From positions 21,033,626-21,097,625 of the forward strand of contig ML677334.1 of the NCBI GenBank assembly GCA_007922305.1: a stretch of DNA of 64,000 nucleotides, written 5' to 3'. Source of the stretch: Dermatemys mawii (Eukaryota > Chordata > Testudines > Dermatemydidae). A program made the position numbers and the translations under genes. Below, piece by piece: positions 48,601-57,600 of the stretch. Positions within the stretch are counted from its first letter, which is position 1. Each line of letters begins with the position of its first letter. Under the pieces are notes generated by a model. That model was not told the DNA's origin. It was given only the letters and a program-made list of their open reading frames with translations, and searched no databases.

Positions 48601-51600
48601 CTATCCACACATACATTTCAGAAGGATCATGCTACGTAAGCCACATTGCATGGATCCTTTCAAAAACAACAGTGCTGAGACGTGGCAGGAGGGCCCGTCA
48701 TCCTTAAGATTAGAACTGAGAGCAGTTTAAGTAACAAAAGTGTTTACACTCTGACTTCAAACTACACTTCTGTGCCTACTACTTGTGAAGACTGAACATG
48801 AGAAGATGGATTGTTCATTAGAAAGTAGATGGCGAATATCAGACTAGCATACAATGCAGCTGGTACACCTTTGTAAGGGTTTGATCTTGCTCCTGCTTAA
48901 GACAATGGCTTCAGTGGGAGCAGGAGCAGGCCCAAACAGAACCAAGTTAGTGTCTTGGTGTCTTGTACACTGTCCATTTTCCCCCTCCCCAGCCCCACTC
49001 TCTCCCCTCCCCAGGTCATGAATCCATAGGAATGTAATGAGTTCAGATCACATATTTTCTGGATGGTTTCCCTTTTGCTTCTACTACAGGAGCCAGGGTC
49101 CCAGAGACGTCATGTGAGCTCTCAGAGGTGTGATAATAGCGCAGGTAGACATTTGCACTAGCAGAGCCAAAGAAAGCAGTCGGAATGAGGCCATGTGGGC
49201 TAGCAATGCCCATAGGCTCCCGGGGTCCCCAGCATGCTTGTATAGTCCACACTGAAGCCCATGCTACCACATCAATGTTGTTATTTTTAGCCATTTTAGC
49301 TCAGGCAAAGCCAGTGCGGGTCTGACTACCCAAGCTGCCATCACATCTCTGACTGCAGTGTGGACAGACCCATTGAAAAGGGCCGGGCTCAAATACAGCG
49401 ACATCGGTGGCCTTTCATTGCCCCCCCTCATGCTCTTTTCCCCGTCTCTGCTGTGGTCACTTCTTGGGTCATGTCTATTTTTATGCTGAAAACTCTGTAG
49501 AGCAGGACCTTGGGGTGAAATCCTGGTCCCACTGAAGTCAATGGGAATCTTTTCTTTGTCTTCAATGGGACCAGGATTCCATCCTTTCTATTGTTCTGCA
49601 AAGCACCGAGAATTCTTTAGGCACAACATAAACATCATCAAAAATGTTAAGTTAGAATACAGTACAAGGAAAATCTCAAAAGGTTGCAATGTGCAAAGTG
49701 CAAATTTGGTTACAGTCATCCTCTGATTCCAATAAACAACAACAGTACCATATAGCTCTTATACAGCACATTTAATCCATAGAGCCCCAAGTGCTTTACC
49801 AAGAACATCAGTGATGTTCACTGATGAGGATACTGAGACACAGAGGGGAAGTAACTTGTGCAAGGTCACTCAGCAGGATGGTGGCAGAGTCAGGAACAGA
49901 ACCCAGGTGTCCTGAATTCCAGTCTAGTGCTCTAGTCACTAGACAATACAGCCTCTCAGATATAGAAATATTTATATTATTAATATTAATAGACAAATTA
50001 TTCCCTGTGTGGGGGAGATTTTTACATGAGGGCTCCACTTGGGTTAAAATACATTGCCCAGTGGTGCCATAAAATTAACAACATTTAATTGAATTCAGAA
50101 AAGACAACCATATCTTTATTTCAACATCCATACTACATTTTGCTTTACGTGAGGTGTTTTTTATGCCTTTGACTTATAAAGAGCTAATAATTCTCTGTAA
50201 TGTGGTTCGTGTCTTTTGGGACACCTTGCAAAATGAAATGAATCATAAAATAATATTTTATAATTAACACAATATTAGGATGGGGGACAGCACCTTACAG
50301 ACAGAAAGGCTGGGCTTGTGGTTAAGGTATTATCCTGGTATTCAGGAGATGTGGACTCAATTCCCATGAGACCTTGGACAAGTCACAAAATCTCTCCATG
50401 CTGGACTTTCCCATCCATAAAATGGGCATAACAACACTTCCTTTCTCCCACAATTTGCCTGTCTTCTCTATTCTGATTGAATGCTCTTTGGGGCGGGGAC
50501 TGTGTCTTACTCTGTGGAAATGCAGTGCTCAGCACAATGGGGCTCTAGTCTCACTTGAGGCTCCAGATTCTATTGAATAATCTATTATAATGGTTCACGA
50601 TAAAGTAATAATTAATGACAAATAGAGTACAGTTCTCTTTGAACAAAAAAGCAGGTAATGTTCTCTATTTCCAGCAAGCCCTAAAAATGCTCACAACCTG
50701 CTAGGAGCAGAGGGGGAGATTTTCAGTTCTTCGGTATGATCATCTAACGCTGCTTTCACTTAGGTGTCGTAAGAGAGGGCAAGGAGGAGTCTGGGGTCAC
50801 GAACTCCCGATTAATTAGTCCAATGTTACTACTGGGGAAAGAACCCCATCTCTACCCTTCTTCTGTCATGGAATTTTACTCAGGCCTTGTCTACACTGAG
50901 GGGGGGAGATCAATCTAATTTATGCAACTTCAGCTACACAAATAACGTGCAATTGTACACACATTTGCATATGCATTTGCACACACATAGCTTAGAAAAC
51001 TGCTTAAGTTAACCTTTGGGAATAGGCTTCTAAAAAGATACTGCCACATATCCTGTGAACGGTTTGGAAGAACCAGATTAAATTTGAAGTGGCATCTGAA
51101 AAAGGATAATGGACTTCCAGGCACACGATTGCGGGCATAATGATACATCTTACAATTAGCATACAATAGAAGTTGTAACCCCATAAATTCAGCTCAAATT
51201 CCCCTTTTTAACTGTCCATTTTCATATCCTTTTTAGATGGGTATTTAAATGCATAGGATGCTTGATAATTCTGCTAGGATGACACATCAAAGCCTGGAAA
51301 ATGAAGTGTTTTAAAGGCAGTGGCTCATTTGGGGTATTTTTTTAACGCATTGCATTATTTTTCTGTGAAACTGTAACGTATACCACTATATAGATCTGAA
51401 AGGCAGAAAGATGTTCTGCAGAGACGGGAGACTCTAAAACTGCCACTCTAAAACTTAAGAGCTCAACTGTAGCTCTGCCATAAGCCCTAGTAAAGGGCAG
51501 CATATAATTGTGCTGCCCTGTTTCTCCCCTTACTCCAGGGGACGGGGAGTAATCTATGTCCACCCCTTTCCCTGGAGCAGGTCGCTCACTGTGCTAGCTC

Positions 51601-54600
51601 AGAAATGCTGGTTAGCCTCTTGGAAATTGGAGCCTGTTTTCCCCTCCATTCTGCTACCCACAATGCAAATAACAGCGCAGTGGATAGAGGGTGTGCCTTC
51701 AGACATCTTACTCACTTTTGCAGATCTTTTGGGCAAGTTACAATCTTGCCCTAAGCCATTAGTTAACAGGATGACTGTTGAAAATCAGAGTTTATAAATT
51801 CACCCCACAAATATTTTCCAGAGTATCTGTTTAAATACAGACACACGCACACAGCAGACCACAGATTTAAAAAAAATATCTAAACATGAGCAAGTATTAA
51901 TCCCAATAAATACTCTGGGTCAGATTTCAGACTCACACCAGCAGAAGTCTGGAGTAAATCTACTGAAGATAATGGAGTTACTCAAGATTTACACCAGTGG
52001 ATCCAAAATCAGAATGTGATCCCATCTACTATCCAGGCTATTTTGCTGGGTTCCGCCCAGCAAAGTGACGCAGGCCTTATTTACCTTGTCCTCAACTGAG
52101 CATGAGTGGTTCCCATCACTTTCAATGGGAGCTACATAAGTGCATCAAAAGAACGAACCATGGTAATATACACATAAAACACTATTCCTAGGCTATGCTC
52201 TTCTAACACCTACCTATAGGGCCACTTCCAGAGAGCGGCTGAGCACCCATGTCTCCCAACCACTTCAGGGGGAGTAACTTAGTGCAAAGAGCCCTTTAAT
52301 AGTGCCCATCTGGAACCACAATGACAGTGATTTGGTGACATTTATATAGACAACATGTAACCTAAATTGCGAATTACCTGCTAAAAATTGCTGAGTATCA
52401 AAAAGTTTGCAGGTCTGCTCCCTTTCCAGTTTATTTGGCCTGTCACTGCATAATGCCAGAGGTCCATCCCAGTAGATCCTGCTTTGACAAAGTCTCTTAG
52501 CATAAAGCCCATCAGGTGCCATCCAGAGTATTACTCCTCGTTCCAAGTGACTCAGTAATTTTTCTATGTTTTTCCTCTGGCCATTATCTTCTGGATAGGG
52601 GAAGATAACTTGATCCAAGCTGCTGACCTCATAATTTTGGGCATGAGATATTCTACAGCCTTCAGGACTTGAAGTTGTCATCTCTTTCACCAGTATTTCA
52701 CGGTAATATAGACAGATGTGTAGTCGACAGTCTGTAAGCATATTTTGGAAACAAATTACTGCTGTTCAACACTGTGAGTATTTTACTTTACATCACAAGA
52801 CTATTAAGGCCAATGGGTCAGATTTTGCAAGGTGCTATGCACCTATCATTTCTAATACTCAGCATCTCTCAGAATTTAGCCCTATTTGGGGATAAACAGA
52901 TTGAATTGAAATAATGAAATATGGAAGCACAAATTCCAATTCCAGCTTCTACCAACAGAGAGGCCCCTGGAATGGGAACTGAATAGCCTAGGATGCAGAC
53001 AGCAGAAAATGTGCTAGACATTAATGCCTGGCAAGCTGCATATTTTCATTAATGGGGAAAAAAGTGTTTGTACTTCACAGGTTTAACTGGAATTAATGTT
53101 CAGTATCAGTACGTTCTCCTAGATACATCAGAAAATAGCTCTGCTTCTCTCAAGATATTGTGTATAACCATGTTAAGCAGCTACCCACAAGACTTGCAAA
53201 AATGCAATCAGTTGCCTAGTAGAAGCAGTCATTGGCTGAAACGCAGACAAAATTATATTTGAAGCCTTAGGCATAGTTTGAAAGGGGTCACTCAACACAG
53301 GAGAGTGATTGTTAAGAGCTCAATCCTGCACAGCCCTGCTGCAGAGCTGTGCAAATAGACCCATTCGGGACCGCAGTCCTGCTCAGGAAGGACACTTAGG
53401 CATGTGCTTTACTCTGTCATTTGCCAGCCAAGTCTCTCTCCTTAATGTTGCATTGCCAATTTCTCCGTATAATTTCCATTTTTAGTTTAAAAACCAAACT
53501 AGTTCCTACATTTCCACATAAGGAATAAAATAAAAAAACCACCCTTGAGTCTGAACAACTGCAAAGCTGGCTGAACAGATTTCTTTTCAGAGAGTGAAAG
53601 TGCCATCACCAATATACCGAGAGGTTTTATTTGATCAAGGATAAATAAATGCTGCAAATCCTGATGCAGCCAACAGAGAAGACAGAAGAATATCCACAGG
53701 ACAAAATGTTAAGCAAAGGAATAGAATTTTTCAGAAAGGATACGGTCTAGGTTAAAAAAAAAAAACCCACAACGCTAGGCCTCTGAAGCCAAAAGCAATA
53801 TGGCTGTGTGGTGAGCTGAAGAAGAATCTTCTCCCCCTGTCAGTGGTTGTCCTATCTGATGACTCACTGAGGAGCAACCAAGAATTTGCTTGAAATTTGC
53901 TTGAAGGAGCAAAGTACTTAAGCATGCATAACTTTAAGCACATGAATGGTCCCATAGACCTCAGTCTGAGTTACAGATTTCAGTGAGGACTACTCAAAGT
54001 GGTTAAAGTTCCACATGTGTTTAAAAATCTTGCTGAATTGAGACCTAAATATGTATATGCACAGAACTCATTTGGAAAGGAAATGTCACTTTCACTCGCA
54101 AAAGAAAGAAGTCCCTATAAACAGTGAGTAACATTTACTTGGAAAGTTATAAGGAGAGCCTCCTGGATGGTTCACCATCAAAGTCTGGTGTTATAGACTC
54201 ACCTGAGAGTGCAAGAGCTTCACCAGACCTTATGCTTGGCTCTATTGGGATCCCAGGAGTCTGTGACTCAGATGGTGCACAAGCATAAAAGGTTCCAGTC
54301 ACCTGACAACCTGTTTTTACAAAAAAAGAGTCAAATGATACCTAGCTATCTAAAACCCCAGAGCAAAGTTAGAGTTCACAGCTATGCATGTGAGAGTTTC
54401 TGAGCTCCAGCTCTATAAAAAAAATTTCCCTTTGACCAAAACACTTTATCCACTCAAGATGTTATCTAGATTTTTCTTATTTGGATCTTTTAAATGATGT
54501 TCTTTTATCTAACCATATCAGTGTATATTATTCTCCCAATAGAAATAATCTGCATTTTAACTAGATAACGGTATTCATGGAGGCTGATGAAAAATAATCC

Positions 54601-57600
54601 GTTCATTCTCACAGATCTTAAGGAGGTTCATCAAAGGCAACTCAAATATTCAAAAGGGACAAAGAATCTTGTAGCACCTTATAGACTAGCAGATATTTTG
54701 GAGCACAAGCTTTTGTGGGTGAAGACCCACTTCATCAGATGAATGTTGTGCTTCTGGAGATTTCCATAACATTCATCTGATGAAGTGGGTCTTCGCTCAC
54801 GAAAGTTTATGCTCCAAAATAATCTGTTAGTGCTACAAGACTCTTTGTCGCTTTTGCAGATCCAGACTAACACGGCTACCCCTCTGCTATCAAAAATTCA
54901 AAGTCATTATGTCTTTAATTGTGTTAAAGAAAGAAGGTAATTGTAGGGAAAAGAGATTCTCCTGCAGTAGAGTATTAGATTAATACTACAGCCAACTTTA
55001 GTTCTTTCCCAAGCTATGCCTTCCTGTGAGTGAGAGAACATTGAGGCAAACTGAAATATGATAACACCTGTCCAAAGTCTTTTAAAGTCAACGGGAATCT
55101 TAAAATTGATTTCAAAGACTTTATATCATAAACACAATATTTATGATGCAGGTAAGATACACTACTTTTTCCCATAGACAGATTTGACTCGTCTCAAAGC
55201 TAGTTCATTTTTTAACCTCTGCCACGGGTTTTTGTGAGTTGACAAACAAGACAATTCAGTGAGTAGGCCACTATTACCCAATTCTCTAATACAAGCTTAA
55301 TGCAGCACTGAGACAGGAAAACACTTGAGAATTTGTTTACATCCATCCCTATACAAGAAAACACTTAAGCATGTGCCTAACTTTAAGCATATGCTCACAT
55401 CCCATTGACCCATTAAGCACAGGTTAAAATGCTTTGCAGCATTGGGGATTTACTCATTTTCTTTTAAGCCACAGAGATAGAAGGCCCTGTATTTCTTGTG
55501 TCTTCAGAATGCTCACTGACCTCAAGAAACACAGGACCCATGAAGATACAATGTGGGGGAGGAGAGAATGATGCTTTGGAACAGTCATTTTTTAAAGAAC
55601 AGCTGTAATGATAAGCATAAGAGTGGGGGTTGAAGAAATGAAACTGAAACCAGGAAAAGCAATATTCTTACTAAAGCTTGACACAATGTTCATGGTTACT
55701 AACAAAAGTCAAAGAAAAAGTATCAGTGATTTTTTAAATATATATATGCTAAGATTCTATCGGGTAATCAAGAAAAAGGGGAATCAATAAATTTTCCAAA
55801 GAAAAATTATACTTATGGTCTTTCTAGTATTAGAAAATGCTTTGTTTCTTTTATTCGCTATCTGAGCATTTCCTAGAGCAATTTTTATCATAGTATCTAA
55901 GAGTTCATGACTTTCTTCACTTCAAAATTAGAGTTTCTATTTAGCATAAGTTCAACAGATCATAAGGACCAAAACCTACATTCACTACCCCATTGAATTA
56001 ACTGTTGCATGGGGTGTAAAAGCAGGGCAGAATTTTATAAAATTTCAGCTAAACAGCTTACTTGTCTAAACATAGACTGTTCAGTTGTCAATGGACAAGT
56101 GTAAACAGAAGTTTATTTCATTGCACTTAAACCACTAAAGGATTATATTTTGTAGTTCTAGTACCCTGTGCACTTTAAGTATTCCTTCCTCATGTCCTCT
56201 TGGACTAAGGACTTCTACTTTTTGCAAGATTATTCTCCTTGAATAATCTTGCAAAAAGTATGTGTGGAGTTCTGTACTTGAAAGTGTGGAGAGCTGTACT
56301 TTTGGAGCAAATCCCCGCTTACTGAAATGAGATACTGTATTCCCCTTGAGGGTCTGAGCCTGCAGCCACACACCGGACAATGGATGGTCATGTGAATAAG
56401 GCACTAGACTGCAACTCGGGAAATCTGAGCTCAATTCCCAGCTCGTCTACAGACCTCCTGTGTCACCATGAAACAAGTCATTTAATCTCTGTGTACCCCA
56501 GTTCCCCACATAAGGTAAAGACTTCCCTACTTCACATGTTTTTCAGGTGCTCAGATTCAGTGTTGCCAACTCTAATGATACTTAGTATAGTTCACTAAGA
56601 CCCAGATCCTGGAATGCTATGATTATGTGAGAATCTCAGCTTTCATTTAAGGGGGGGAAAGTAAGTTTCTAACCTACATGATTGTGGAGAAAAATGTGAA
56701 CCATAAAAACTCAAAAATCAGAAGGCAAATAAAAAAATTATCTACACATACTTGTTTATAAATTATGCGGGGGGGCTGACAGTTTTTTAATGCTTGGGTT
56801 TGGCAATATGAGATAGTATGGTGATGACTAAGGCTTCTAGGCACTACAATAAAACAAATAAAAGAATAAAATAAAACAATAAGTGTCAATATAGATAATA
56901 TTCAGAGGTGCTGATCACCTGCAGCTGTCATTGAAGGATTCTCAGAGCTTCTGAAAATCAAGCCACCCATACCAATGCCACTGAAGCCATGAAGAATAAA
57001 TATGAAATCTGTGGTTCTTCTATGGTGGTCACATATTGCCTCTGTAGATTAGCAAGCATTTGACCTCCAGGCAGATGTTCTTACCGTTTTCACAAGCAGG
57101 ACCTTGCCAATGGTGACTGCGAGCTGCAAAAGGAACACTTGGGCATTGGTAGGGGATGTCAGGGTGTGGCTGCTCGGGGGCAAAATCTCTCCAGTTACGT
57201 TCATGAGGTACCATGTAGTTTGACACCTGTTCAGTTTAATGAGATATTATTTTATTTGGCTGTAAGCAGAATTGATGCTGCCTTTCACATAATCTCCCAT
57301 ATTAGAAAGTTTCCTTAGTTCTGCCTGAGACCTTTTGTTATTTCTTCTCCCACATCTCTTGTAGATCAAAGTATCACACAGATCACCTGGATGATATTTT
57401 GCAACAGGAGGAGGTTTTCAAATGAGCTGCATGTCACCGGTAGTGTAAACTATAAACATAACAAAATTATAATAGGCAACTGGAGCACTGTTGCAAAACA
57501 TTACTGTAGAATAGCTACGTTTCATCATATATTCAATTTCTGGCACCAGAAGTCCTAGGGCAATACAACCATTTTTATGAAAAAAATCTGACAAAACAGA

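Larger units (their letters stand above)
48180..52377 (-). other. IRF4: Largest IRF4 intron, repeat-bearing
   Basis: 4198 bases. It holds a GTGTGGACAGACCC-ended repeat (about 49065-49372), a MIR, a tRNA SINE and a short foldback fragment, all listed separately. No further exon is needed by the protein. Confidence 0.9.
54311..57084 (-). other. IRF4: IRF4 intron between coding exons 4 and 5
   Basis: 2774 bases with a foldback repeat, a perfect 20-bp hairpin and a tRNA SINE relic, each listed separately. No exon in it is needed for the protein. Confidence 0.9.

Noticed and set aside
52265..52377. Extension of the IRF4 exon-6 open frame past 52378
   Set aside because: The extra residues do not match IRF4. 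A good donor lies at 52378 and the next exon continues the protein in phase.
56216..56260. MicroRNA precursor
   Set aside because: The stem is only 20 bases and the loop five; usual precursors are longer with larger loops.
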